From positions 1 through 64,000 of the forward strand of contig JAFRNE010000032.1 of the NCBI GenBank assembly GCA_017430325.1: 64,000 nucleotides of DNA, given 5' to 3'. The position numbers and the translations under genes are program-made. Under the pieces are notes generated by a model. It saw only the letters and a list, made by a program, of their open reading frames with translations. It had not been told where the DNA came from and searched no databases. The stretch is from Eubacterium sp. GTDB lineage: Bacteria; Bacillota; Clostridia; Lachnospirales; Lachnospiraceae. Below, one piece after another: positions 46,151 through 55,309 of the stretch; the stretch's first letter is position 1; the number at the start of each line of letters is the position of its first letter.

Positions 46151-47629
46151 TCAATACAGTGTAATGTCGTGAATGATAAACTCAGAATCTATACTTTCTG
46201 TATCATCTATATATCCTCCACTGAATACTATCCTCACATTTCCACTTATTGAAGATACATCTATGAGATATTGATGTTTTTCATTATCTATATCATTATA
46301 TGCTTTTGAAAATTCATCCACTTTGGTACCTGCCTGATCAAAAATACACACTGTCAGTTGTCCCTGTTCCTTTATCTTCTGTCCATAAAAGACCAGATAA
46401 TCATAATCTGTCACATCAACAGACAATTCAAACTTCCCGGCTTCTGTTTTTTCAAGACAGTCTTTTTCAACCACCAATGGTTTAATTCCCTTTATCTCCT
46501 CATTTAACAACGCTTCTGCGTAGTAGTCATTCTCGTAATCAACCTGATCATTCAGCGAAGCATAATCAAATGTCAGATACAGATTCAATTCCTCATCCAG
46601 GTACTCCTCATAATTATCACTGGTCAGCAGGTATTTCTCATCATGCATATATTTAAGCATCAGGCTGTTTATCCATTGTCCATAATGCGTCGCATCTTTA
46701 TAATTATTTATGTCTGCGGTAATCTCCGGAAGATTTCCAAATCCAAAAAGTTTTATATTATCATATTTCAGCAGCTCCTCTATAAGCAAACGCTCCGCCT
46801 CGATCTGCATATATACTTCGCCATTATTGACATAGTGCAGCCACCAGATTGCGCTGTACGGCGTTAAAAAATAATAAAAATCTATATCCGGATTCTCTGC
46901 TGCCACAGACGCCGCATTCACTCTTACATTTTCAAGAAGCATTTCTTTTTGTTTATCGCTCAAATGTACCTGTTTCGTAGTTGCAACTCTCGAAACACCT
47001 TTGGGTTTTACTGTGTTCATTCCAAATGTACATAGTGACATCCAGTTGGAATATGAATCGAAGGACGTGATACCCGGAGTAAAATCATCCCGGTCCGCGG
47101 CATCAATCATAGGATATATTCTGTTAAATATCACATCTCTGTTAAATATATAATTAACATCATTGAATATGTTATCGTCAAATAAATATGTAGGATAATC
47201 TCCCAGATCAGTCCTCATATTATCCTTGTCTTCAACGATTTTTCCAATATCCAGACCGCGAACTACATATCTTAGATCCTTATTATGTTCGATAGCATTT
47301 ATGACATTATCATTAACCTCCTTATATGTACCTCCGGAATAAGGAAGCTTGATCGAGTGAACATTAAAAAGCATATCCATCTCTGAGGTCTTAAAATTAT
47401 TTGTCATAGATGTTCCTGTTATAAGCGCATCGTAAACAAAATGTTTCGCAATACCATCATTTTGACTTCTTGGATTATCTATTTCATATGAGTACTCATC
47501 TACCAAAGGTTTATGATAATGAAAAAACGGATCAATACTTATCACAAGAAAAGCAACCATGCCCAGTGATAAGAACACTAACGAAAAATATAAAATTATC
47601 CAGATTATCGACTTCTTCTTATTTTTCAT
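46151..47629 (-). CDS. SGNH/DltD-like membrane-anchored partner of an MBOAT acyltransferase
   Basis: 492 residues. One membrane helix at the N-terminus (residues 8-30), then an extracytoplasmic domain. The motifs ALITGTSMTNNF (Ser nucleophile region) and KDATHYGQWIN (Asp/His pair) match the AlgX/DltD type of SGNH-fold enzymes that finish O-acylation outside the cell. The C-terminal 130 residues form a beta-rich domain (FELSVDVTDYDYLVFYG). The MBOAT gene lies 17 bases upstream on the same strand, supporting a two-protein acylation system acting on the glycan. Confidence 0.82.
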   Translation of the reverse strand: MKNKKKSIIWIILYFSLVFLSLGMVAFLVISIDPFFHYHKPLVDEYSYEIDNPRSQNDGIAKHFVYDALITGTSMTNNFKTSEMDMLFNVHSIKLPYSGGTYKEVNDNVINAIEHNKDLRYVVRGLDIGKIVEDKDNMRTDLGDYPTYLFDDNIFNDVNYIFNRDVIFNRIYPMIDAADRDDFTPGITSFDSYSNWMSLCTFGMNTVKPKGVSRVATTKQVHLSDKQKEMLLENVRVNAASVAAENPDIDFYYFLTPYSAIWWLHYVNNGEVYMQIEAERLLIEELLKYDNIKLFGFGNLPEITADINNYKDATHYGQWINSLMLKYMHDEKYLLTSDNYEEYLDEELNLYLTFDYASLNDQVDYENDYYAEALLNEEIKGIKPLVVEKDCLEKTEAGKFELSVDVTDYDYLVFYGQKIKEQGQLTVCIFDQAGTKVDEFSKAYNDIDNEKHQYLIDVSSISGNVRIVFSGGYIDDTESIDSEFIIHDITLY

Positions 47630-47646
47630 CGGAAATACCTTCTTGT

Positions 47647-49050
47647 CTAAAAGTCAAAATATACAAATACCGATTCACTACTAAGGCATAAAAAGCCCCA
47701 AACTAAGGCTATTACAGAAATGAACAGCATCACCCAGCTATTATCATCCAGCTTTCTGTAGTTATTTTTCGGAATTAAACATATACCAAAACCGGCAGCA
47801 GTAAATAGCAGTAAACTCAGCCCATGTATCGCTGCATCTATCGCCTTCAGTTTGAATGTTGAAAAGACAAAAGCAGTCTCAGGAAGAACAAAGGCATTTG
47901 TCATACCATCACTGACACTTATATTTTCGAAAGTGAATATCTTATAAAGGATCGACTGCCATTGCTCAATAGAATCGGATCTGAAAAGCAGCCACAAAAC
48001 ACTCACTGTCAAAAAAGTTACCATCCATTGAATAACAATATTTATCTTATTCCTGTATTTTTCAGTTATCCTGTCAAATACATTGAACAAACCGTGCAGC
48101 ACACCCCATAATATAAAGGTCCAGTTAGAACCATGCCAGACTCCACTTATCAAAAATACGATCATCATATTAACGTAAGTACGTCCCTTACCTTTTTTAT
48201 TTCCGCCCAAAGGAATATAAATATATTTTGTAAAGAAATCCGTAAGTGAAATATGCCATCTTTTCCAGAAATCTCTGATAGACGTTGCTTTATACGGCGA
48301 ATCAAAATTTATCGGCAGCCTGATATTTATCATATTGGAGACACCAACTGCCATGTCTGTATATCCACTGAAATCGAAGTATATTTCAAAGGTATAGAAA
48401 AGCATTGCTAATAACCAGTCCATTGAAGTTGCAGCATCAATGTTTGAAAACGCCCAGTTAACTGCCATAGCAAATGTATCCGCCAGAACCATTTTCTTAA
48501 ACAATCCCAGACTGAATATTTTCAGTCCATTGGCAATATTATCCCAATCTACTTTCTTTCGATCAGCATCATTGATCTGATCCAGGAAATCCTTAGGATC
48601 AACCAATGGTCCCATCAGAATTTTAGGGAAATAAAGAATATACGTTAAATAATCAATGAGTTTCAAACTAACTTTCTCATTATATATATTCACAACGTAC
48701 ATAATCTGCTGAAAAGTAAAGAAACTGATGCCCAAAGGAAGCACCAGATCATCAATAGAAAAATCCAGATATTTGAAGAAAAGCAAAATCCCCACATTTG
48801 ATGATATGGCAACAGCAAGAATATATCTTTTATGAATGAATTTTGCAATAATGACAGCCATCAGATAATTAATGACTATGCTTATGCCAAATACTGCCGC
48901 AACTTCTATACCTCCATAAATATAGAAAACTATTCCGGCAAAAATCAGACCAATCTTTCCTAAGATTGGTCTGATCTTATTTAAAACAAAATATGCGATA
49001 ACAAATACCGGCAAAAAAGCCATTATAAATATATATGAGTTAAACTGCAT
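47647..49050 (-). CDS. MBOAT-family O-acyltransferase (AlgI/DltB-like)
   Basis: 467 residues with about eleven helices. Conserved MBOAT block: FDFSGYTDMAVGVSNMI, INFDSPYKATSIRDFWKRWHISLTDFF, and the catalytic His in SGVWHGSNWTFILWGVLHG. These enzymes pass an acyl group across the membrane for O-acetylation of surface polymers. Strong GGGGGAG site before the ATG. Paired with the SGNH protein next to it. Confidence 0.93.
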   Translation of the reverse strand: MQFNSYIFIMAFLPVFVIAYFVLNKIRPILGKIGLIFAGIVFYIYGGIEVAAVFGISIVINYLMAVIIAKFIHKRYILAVAISSNVGILLFFKYLDFSIDDLVLPLGISFFTFQQIMYVVNIYNEKVSLKLIDYLTYILYFPKILMGPLVDPKDFLDQINDADRKKVDWDNIANGLKIFSLGLFKKMVLADTFAMAVNWAFSNIDAATSMDWLLAMLFYTFEIYFDFSGYTDMAVGVSNMINIRLPINFDSPYKATSIRDFWKRWHISLTDFFTKYIYIPLGGNKKGKGRTYVNMMIVFLISGVWHGSNWTFILWGVLHGLFNVFDRITEKYRNKINIVIQWMVTFLTVSVLWLLFRSDSIEQWQSILYKIFTFENISVSDGMTNAFVLPETAFVFSTFKLKAIDAAIHGLSLLLFTAAGFGICLIPKNNYRKLDDNSWVMLFISVIALVWGFLCLSSESVFVYFDF

Positions 49051-49086
49051 ATGCTCCCCCTGCGAAAGGAAAAATGTATTTCGTCC

Positions 49087-49878
49087 TTACCAGGCAGTCT
49101 GGCCACCATCAACCATAATATTTACACCGGTAACGTATTTTGAAGCAGACGATGCAAGAAATACCATAGCACCAACAAGGTCATCAGGATAACCGATTCT
49201 TCCAAGCATAGTCTTTGCTTCAAGCCTGTCCTTAAACAACTTATTTTCCTGAACATTATCATGTGGAAATGATCCAGGGCTGACACTATTAACTCTTATT
49301 CCATATTTAGCAAGATATGCTGCACAGAATTTTGACAATTCTACTGTAGCTGCTTTTCCTGCACCATAATTAGGCGTACTGCTGAACGGAGTATCAAAAT
49401 ATGTTCTAGGATCAGGTGCTCCTACAGCATACAGCGAACCAATATTAATGATACTTCCTCCCTGGCTTTTTTTCATATAAGGTATTGTTTCTCTGATCGT
49501 TCTAAATGTATATCCTACAGTTCCGTCAATACCCTTCTTCCAGTAAGCATCATCCATATCCTCAACATCATTAAGAACGCCTGCTCCAAGGTTGGCAGCC
49601 AGAGTAATAAGAACATCTATTACACCGTTATCTCCCGCTGCTTCTTTGAGTGCCGCTTTTATTGCTTCAGTATCATCAAGGTTACATTCATGATAACTGA
49701 TCCTTTCCTTGATACGATCATCCTCTGCGATCTTATAATCCAGTACTGCAACATCTGCCCCAAAATCAACCAGGCCCTTTACGATTTCTCTTCCTAAATA
49801 GCCGCAGCCACCTGTTACAACTGCTTTTTTTCCTTCAAGCGAAAAAATACTGCCATACTCTGCTTTACTGTAATCCAT
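49087..49878 (-). CDS. Short-chain dehydrogenase/reductase in the glycan operon
   Basis: 263 residues, classical SDR. The NAD(P) site VVTGGCGYLGREIVKGL and the ITLAANLGAG motif are visible, with catalytic Ser (IINIGSLYAVGA), Tyr and Lys (NYGAGKAATVE). The GVNIMVDGGQTAW end is typical. SDRs of this kind occur in clusters with NeuB/NeuA-like genes (PtmA in Campylobacter). Substrate unknown. Start supported by GAGAGG. Confidence 0.9.
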   Translation of the reverse strand: MDYSKAEYGSIFSLEGKKAVVTGGCGYLGREIVKGLVDFGADVAVLDYKIAEDDRIKERISYHECNLDDTEAIKAALKEAAGDNGVIDVLITLAANLGAGVLNDVEDMDDAYWKKGIDGTVGYTFRTIRETIPYMKKSQGGSIINIGSLYAVGAPDPRTYFDTPFSSTPNYGAGKAATVELSKFCAAYLAKYGIRVNSVSPGSFPHDNVQENKLFKDRLEAKTMLGRIGYPDDLVGAMVFLASSASKYVTGVNIMVDGGQTAW

Positions 49879-49901
49879 CTTTATTACCTCTCAATATCTT
49901 T

Positions 49902-50840
49902 CTATATTATTCCTTTTGCAAGCTTCAAGCTCTGGAACGCATTATCTATTGTATTTATATTCTTCAGGGTACCATTTGATGATATCAGATCGACGAAATA
50001 ATTCATCTCGTTATAATAAAAATTATCATCCGGCGCGAAACTAAACTCCTCATTCTGAAGCTGCTTAACAACTGTCTTCTTGTTGAAATCAATAACAAAT
50101 ACATCTTCTTCAGCAAAAAGCTCCACTCTTCTGTTTGGAACCCGGCCGAAGTAGTCCAGGTGAACCTCAACGATCTTGTCATCATAGTCAAAAAGATATG
50201 TTGCAATATCGCAGGCATCCATCTTCAGATTCGAATAATGTCCTGCTATACGCTTAACATCAGTCGGCTTACCAAATACCGCCGTCATATAATCTATGTC
50301 ATGAAGAGAATCGATATCTACGCCGCCGCCTCTTTCTGTAAAGCATCTGAAGCTTTTAGTATAATCTCTTCCCTTCTGCCAATTCGGCATATAGCTGGAA
50401 AATATGATGCGTGCAGAATGAACCTTGTTATTATCAACTATTTCTTTTATACACTTATAGTACTCCGTAAAACGTATCGGTGCCGCAACATAATAAACTG
50501 AATCACTGTTTTCAGGTCTGATCTTATCCAGATCATAATCAGCATTATCAAATATCGGTTTTTCGATAAACATATGCTTACATTTATTCTTCAGGCTTAT
50601 TATATTATCAAAATGTGTTTTAGTTTCATCTGTTATAAAAACAATATCATAATCATTGTCAATCTCGTCCGTATTACGTATTTCTTTTCTTACACTTTTC
50701 TTCAACTCATCCGGTAATACTCTATCCGAATACCTCATAACATCAACCGTAAGATCAATACCCTTCTCACTGCAGACCTTTGTCAGGTTACCAACATGTC
50801 TTGTTCCTATTGATCCCACTCCGGTAAAAAGCACCTTCAT
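49902..50840 (-). CDS. Gfo/Idh/MocA-family oxidoreductase
   Basis: 312 residues. N-terminal Rossmann domain (KVLFTGVGSIGTRHVGNLTKV), DIVFITDETKTHFDNI, the conserved MFIEKPIF (EKP motif) and a C-terminal sugar-binding half. Probably oxidises or reduces a (nucleotide) sugar for the nonulosonate-like branch. GAGGTGA precedes the ATG. Confidence 0.9.
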   Translation of the reverse strand: MKVLFTGVGSIGTRHVGNLTKVCSEKGIDLTVDVMRYSDRVLPDELKKSVRKEIRNTDEIDNDYDIVFITDETKTHFDNIISLKNKCKHMFIEKPIFDNADYDLDKIRPENSDSVYYVAAPIRFTEYYKCIKEIVDNNKVHSARIIFSSYMPNWQKGRDYTKSFRCFTERGGGVDIDSLHDIDYMTAVFGKPTDVKRIAGHYSNLKMDACDIATYLFDYDDKIVEVHLDYFGRVPNRRVELFAEEDVFVIDFNKKTVVKQLQNEEFSFAPDDNFYYNEMNYFVDLISSNGTLKNINTIDNAFQSLKLAKGII

Positions 50841-50862
50841 TTCGAATTCACCTCACTACTTA

Positions 50863-52461
50863 TCATATATTATTTATCAGGCCCATTACTCTGCTTCTTC
50901 CACTTCTTAAATCATGCGAAAGCATTATATCCTGGAAATTCTGTCGTATATCCTTAGGCATAGATAAATACATTTTCAGATTTCCTTCAATTATGTTATC
51001 TGCAGGTTTTAATCCAATATAAGAGAATCCATTCTCATTAGATACAAAATCATGAGTTTCTTCTCTATGATTCTGGGCTATCGCAATAGTCGGAATACCC
51101 ATAAGCGCCAGCTCATATCCTGTTCGGCCTCTTGATGTTATTGCCATATCACTCTTTGACATAAGCTCAGGCATATTGCTGACATCGTAGCATATTTTGA
51201 TATTATCCTTAGCATATTGCAGTAACTGGTTATAATTTACATTTGCCCTTCCCACAACGACAACAAATGTATAATTATTATAATAATCATCACTGACGAT
51301 CTTTAATAATCGCTCCGTATAATTCTGAGGATCAGCTCCACCAAAGGACACCAGAATCCTCTCAACATTATCTCTTATGGTTATCGGTTCATAGTAAAGG
51401 AATTGTCTTCCTGCAATATAATACCTTTCACCTGCATAAACATATGGTAAAACACTTTTACCATATAAGGCGTTGAATACTATATCAGCCTCAAGTATTC
51501 CATCCCCGTTATCTTCAAAATTAACGATCTTAGCTTGCGGCAAAGCCTCCTTAAGCTTTCTCATATACCCAACTGACGTATCGAGAATATCATTAATAAA
51601 TAACGAATAATTTTCCTTACGGCATTTTTCGAAGAGATCTTCTTCCCCTTCTACAGCTATCAGTCGATGTTTTGTACTGCCAAATACCGAAATATCGGTT
51701 TCATTCTTGTCATAATAGATATCCGGATTCATATATAATTCATCCGCTATCTCCAAAGCCCTATATATGTGTCCCATACCTCTCTGATTATTTCCGTTAA
51801 CATATATAGCACACTTCTTTCGCTGCATTATGAATTTAACGATCTGAAGACTTTCGAAAGAATCAATACCATGTGCTTCACTTGTCGGTATTTCAAAGAC
51901 ATCTACTTTCTTTCCTATACGTGTTTCATTCGTTATAATTCTCTTTCTGGATATCAAAAAAGCACCGGTCTCGACATAATTAGCCGGCAGTAAATGTCTA
52001 TCTTTTCTTTCTGTATAATTTGGAACTTTCGTGTCGTTTATATCGCTCCAGGAATATCTGGGATCATTAATAACCGATATCACTGTGTCCAGGTCATTGT
52101 CTATCGTATATTCAATAGCCTTATCTAAGGTATCAACACTGAGAAGCGGTGACGTCGGCTGCAATGTTACGACATAATCGCATTCATTTTCATCTTTAAT
52201 CGTATTATAAACTACGGAATCAAGGCTTGTATCAGACTTGGTAAGATTCTCATCTCGCCATTTAACTCTAACCCCTAACTGAGAAGCCACAATTCCAACC
52301 TCTTCCGAATCTGTTGATACTATAATGTCAGAAATAAACTTTGATTTCTTAGCATTTTGAATTGCATAATAAACAAGAGGATGCCCAGCTATTATTCTGA
52401 CATTCTGGTTAGGAATTACTTTCGACCCTGCTTTCGCCGGTATTACTGCTGTTATTTTCAT
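50863..52461 (-). CDS. Fused CMP-sugar synthetase (NeuA/SpsF-like) and PseG/SpsG-like protein
   Basis: 532 residues. Residues 1-225 are an acylneuraminate cytidylyltransferase: KITAVIPAKAGSKVIPNQN, ISDIIVSTDSEEVGIVA, VVTLQPTSPLLSVDTLDKAI, YVETGAFLISR. Residues about 228-532 are a PseG/SpsG-like GT-B fold: AIYVNGNNQRGMGHIYRALEIADEL, LVSFGGADPQNYTERLL, ITSRGRTGYELALMGIPTIAIAQN. In Bacillus these activities are two genes (spsF, spsG); here they are one protein. Product: an activated CMP-keto-sugar. The ATG at 52461 fits the family start and overlaps the upstream glycosyltransferase gene by about 50 bases. Confidence 0.88.
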   Translation of the reverse strand: MKITAVIPAKAGSKVIPNQNVRIIAGHPLVYYAIQNAKKSKFISDIIVSTDSEEVGIVASQLGVRVKWRDENLTKSDTSLDSVVYNTIKDENECDYVVTLQPTSPLLSVDTLDKAIEYTIDNDLDTVISVINDPRYSWSDINDTKVPNYTERKDRHLLPANYVETGAFLISRKRIITNETRIGKKVDVFEIPTSEAHGIDSFESLQIVKFIMQRKKCAIYVNGNNQRGMGHIYRALEIADELYMNPDIYYDKNETDISVFGSTKHRLIAVEGEEDLFEKCRKENYSLFINDILDTSVGYMRKLKEALPQAKIVNFEDNGDGILEADIVFNALYGKSVLPYVYAGERYYIAGRQFLYYEPITIRDNVERILVSFGGADPQNYTERLLKIVSDDYYNNYTFVVVVGRANVNYNQLLQYAKDNIKICYDVSNMPELMSKSDMAITSRGRTGYELALMGIPTIAIAQNHREETHDFVSNENGFSYIGLKPADNIIEGNLKMYLSMPKDIRQNFQDIMLSHDLRSGRSRVMGLINNI

Positions 52462-53410
52462 TCTTACTACTATCCCCTTTGCTATCAAAATTGATCAACT
52501 CTTTTTCCATTACCGGAACTCTATATGATACCTTCTTTAAAATCGCCCCAATATACTCACCTATAACTCCTGTGAAGATCAACTGCACAGAACTAAAGAA
52601 AAAGATTCCTATTACCAAAGGTGCTGTTCCAACTGAAAACTGATCCCAATAAATAAGTTTATAAACAAAATAGATCAAGCCAACGCAGAATGAAATGATA
52701 GCTGTTATCAGGCCAAAAACAGTTGCCATTCTAAGAGGTGCCGTTGTTGTTGAAACAAGTGACTCCATGGCGAATCCAAAATACCTTTTAAAGTTATAGC
52801 TTGATTTACCACTTTTTCTTTCGTGCTGCTTATATTCAATAAAAGCTATATCATATCCCAATTCCGGTAATAAATATCTATATTCCGTATCTTCGTCTGA
52901 CTGCATCAACACATCTATGGCTTCTCTGTCATTAAGCCACATTCCTGATACATGCTTATACTGTTTTGTATCCGAAAACTTATTTATTATATTGTAAAAT
53001 AATGAACGTAATCCGTACTTGATCTTACTTTCATCGCTGGAAGTCTTTTTGCCATAAACCAGCTTATAGCCTTCCTCCCATTTCCTTAAAAACTCCGGTA
53101 TCAGTTCCGGAGGGTCCTGAAGATCGGCAGCAAGCAGCATGACGACATCACCGGAAATATGTCTTAATGCATTCTTCGGAGATCTCATCGGTCCATAGTT
53201 TTTTCTATTGATGATCACCTTTATACGTTCATCTTCAGAAGCAAGTTTACGCAGAACAGCCTGAGTATTATCCTGAGAGTCATTATCCGCAAAGATGATC
53301 TCGTAATCGTAATCCTTCTCATTACTCATAACTGCTCTGATTCTGTTTGTTAATTCTTCAACATTTCCTTCTTCATTGAAGCATGCAACTATAATACTTA
53401 ATTTTCGCAT
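52409..53410 (-). CDS. GtrB-like GT2 polyprenyl-phosphate glycosyltransferase
   Basis: 333 residues. GT2 domain (KLSIIVACFNEEGNVEEL, YEIIFADNDSQDNTQ, VMLLAADLQDPPELIPEF, then the DTEYRYLLPELGYDIAFI region) plus two C-terminal helices (MATVFGLITAIISFCVGLIYFVY and VIGIFFFSSVQLIFTGVIGEYIGAI). That arrangement is typical of GtrB/Bactoprenol glucosyltransferases, which load a sugar on undecaprenyl-phosphate. The ATG at 53410 is chosen; a GTG at 53422 overlaps the previous stop. Confidence 0.9.
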   Translation of the reverse strand: MRKLSIIVACFNEEGNVEELTNRIRAVMSNEKDYDYEIIFADNDSQDNTQAVLRKLASEDERIKVIINRKNYGPMRSPKNALRHISGDVVMLLAADLQDPPELIPEFLRKWEEGYKLVYGKKTSSDESKIKYGLRSLFYNIINKFSDTKQYKHVSGMWLNDREAIDVLMQSDEDTEYRYLLPELGYDIAFIEYKQHERKSGKSSYNFKRYFGFAMESLVSTTTAPLRMATVFGLITAIISFCVGLIYFVYKLIYWDQFSVGTAPLVIGIFFFSSVQLIFTGVIGEYIGAILKKVSYRVPVMEKELINFDSKGDSSKNENNSSNTGESRVESNS

Positions 53411-53418
53411 ATTCTCAT

Positions 53419-55224
53419 TCACTCTTTATAAATCAACTCACTGACCTCATTTTCATCCAAAAGCGGAGAAAGTATATGAAGCGGAGGTGTATAGAATACA
53501 CCATTTTCATCCATAACAGACTCCAGTCTAGGACCTCTAAGATCATTCAGCATCTGATATATCTCCAAAATACATGGGCCATCATGATTAACATACCAAT
53601 CTAAAGCTGCTCCAAGCTCTCCGATATTTTTGCAGCATCTATAATCAATCTTAAACGTATGCGCAACATCACCAAAATCAGGAAAAGTCACGCCGCTTTC
53701 TTCATCACAGCCATTGTGCAATCCGTTGAAGAAATTATCGCAGGTTGCTCTTATGGCTCCATATCCCTGATTATTCATAACCACTGTTTTTATCGGAAGA
53801 TTATAATGATGGATCGTTTGAAATTCCTGGATATTCATCATCATAGAGCCGTCACCTGTAACACAATACTGCGGAACTTCGCTATCGTAAGCAGCTGAAC
53901 CCATCGCCTCAGTAATATCGTCGCCCATCGATCCACAATTGTAGTTAACCAGAATTCTTTGATCGATAGTATCAGCGCCTTCCTGAAGGATACCATGTAC
54001 ACAACTGCTGTTTCCAAGATTAATAACTGCATTATCCTGAACTCTTTTCATGAATTCCTTCCAGAAAAGCAATACCGGTACGCGTTCATCATCACTGAAG
54101 CTTCCGTGTCTTTCAAGCATTTCATATTTCGGAAAATGATCATATACTTTCTGACAATGATCAAACCACTTCTCTGATGCATCTGCTTTTATTCCAAAAC
54201 TCAGGCATTTGTTGAAAAAGTCTTTAAGGTCGGCTACTATACTCAGATCAATATGCAGACCATCTTTTTTTGCTTCATCTTCTTCAGCATCGACCATAAC
54301 AAATTTCGCATTTGGAGCAAACTGTTTAACATCATGACCGGTTTGTTTATATGAAAGACTATTTCCCAGTACGATTATCAGATCAGCACTTTGAAGGATG
54401 AAATTGCCCGATCTCGGTCCAATAGTTCCCGATAAACCATAAAAGTTTTTCTCACCATTATAGTTAATATCCGGCTGCAATGAACCTCCAACTATTGGAA
54501 TATTAACAGCTTTAATAAACTCTCTATATTCCTTCTCAGCATCTCCGGTTCTTATACCTGACCCTGTAAGGATACATGGTCGTTCAGCCTCATCAAGCAG
54601 TTTCTGAAGCTCTTCAAGACTGCTTGTATCAGCCTGTCTTACATAGTACTCTTCCTCTATATGATCATACTCTTTTAACTCACTTAACTCTACTAAGCTG
54701 CCCTGTACATCTAACGGAATATCTATCCAGACCGGTCCACGTCTTCCATCTAAAGCAATACTTATAGCTTTTTGAATCTCATATTTTATAGTTTCAGGCT
54801 CAAGTATTGTTTTTGCATATTTGGTTATCCCACTTACCTGCGCAACAATATCATTCTCCTGTACACCTCTTACTCTCAGCTTTAACCCTGTCGCAGGAAC
54901 AGTTGTGCTGTATCTTGGATGTCCTGAAATAACTATCATTGGTAAGCTATCAACCCATGCACCCTGTACGCCATTTATAGCATTGGTTCCACCGGGTCCA
55001 CTTGTGACACATACAGCAGCCATTTTCCCCGATAATCTGGCATAACCTTCAGCAGCCATACTTCCGGCTTGCTCATGATGTGTATATATAGTCCTAATCT
55101 TATCCTTTTTTAACGCAAATGCATTATTCAGATGCATCGCTCCTCCGCCAACTACGGAGAAACAATCTTTAATTCCTAACTCAACAAGTGTATCAACAAC
55201 AATATCTGCAACTCTCTTCTTCAT
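53419..55224 (-). CDS. ThDP-dependent acetolactate-synthase-like enzyme, possible YerE-type branching enzyme
   Basis: 601 residues, full three-domain ThDP fold. The catalytic Glu lies in YTHHEQAGSMAAEGYARL (near residue 52), with TSGPGGTNAINGV, a central domain with GSGIRTGDAEKEY, and the ThDP/metal motif TGDGSMMMNIQEF through MNNQGYG. It lies in an operon that begins with rfbF and sits near rfbG and rfbH. In Yersinia, YerE is a ThDP enzyme of this family that adds a two-carbon unit from pyruvate to CDP-4-keto-3,6-dideoxyglucose in yersiniose synthesis. The assignment here rests on context plus family, not on a direct match. An amino-acid biosynthesis role is unlikely given the setting. Confidence 0.8.
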   Translation of the reverse strand: MKKRVADIVVDTLVELGIKDCFSVVGGGAMHLNNAFALKKDKIRTIYTHHEQAGSMAAEGYARLSGKMAAVCVTSGPGGTNAINGVQGAWVDSLPMIVISGHPRYSTTVPATGLKLRVRGVQENDIVAQVSGITKYAKTILEPETIKYEIQKAISIALDGRRGPVWIDIPLDVQGSLVELSELKEYDHIEEEYYVRQADTSSLEELQKLLDEAERPCILTGSGIRTGDAEKEYREFIKAVNIPIVGGSLQPDINYNGEKNFYGLSGTIGPRSGNFILQSADLIIVLGNSLSYKQTGHDVKQFAPNAKFVMVDAEEDEAKKDGLHIDLSIVADLKDFFNKCLSFGIKADASEKWFDHCQKVYDHFPKYEMLERHGSFSDDERVPVLLFWKEFMKRVQDNAVINLGNSSCVHGILQEGADTIDQRILVNYNCGSMGDDITEAMGSAAYDSEVPQYCVTGDGSMMMNIQEFQTIHHYNLPIKTVVMNNQGYGAIRATCDNFFNGLHNGCDEESGVTFPDFGDVAHTFKIDYRCCKNIGELGAALDWYVNHDGPCILEIYQMLNDLRGPRLESVMDENGVFYTPPLHILSPLLDENEVSELIYKE

Positions 55225-55309
55225 TTCTATGCCTTCTTATTATTTCTTTATGTCACACCGATCGATGTGTTCTTAACAATTCCAATTATTAGGTGGTCCT
55301 AATAAATAT

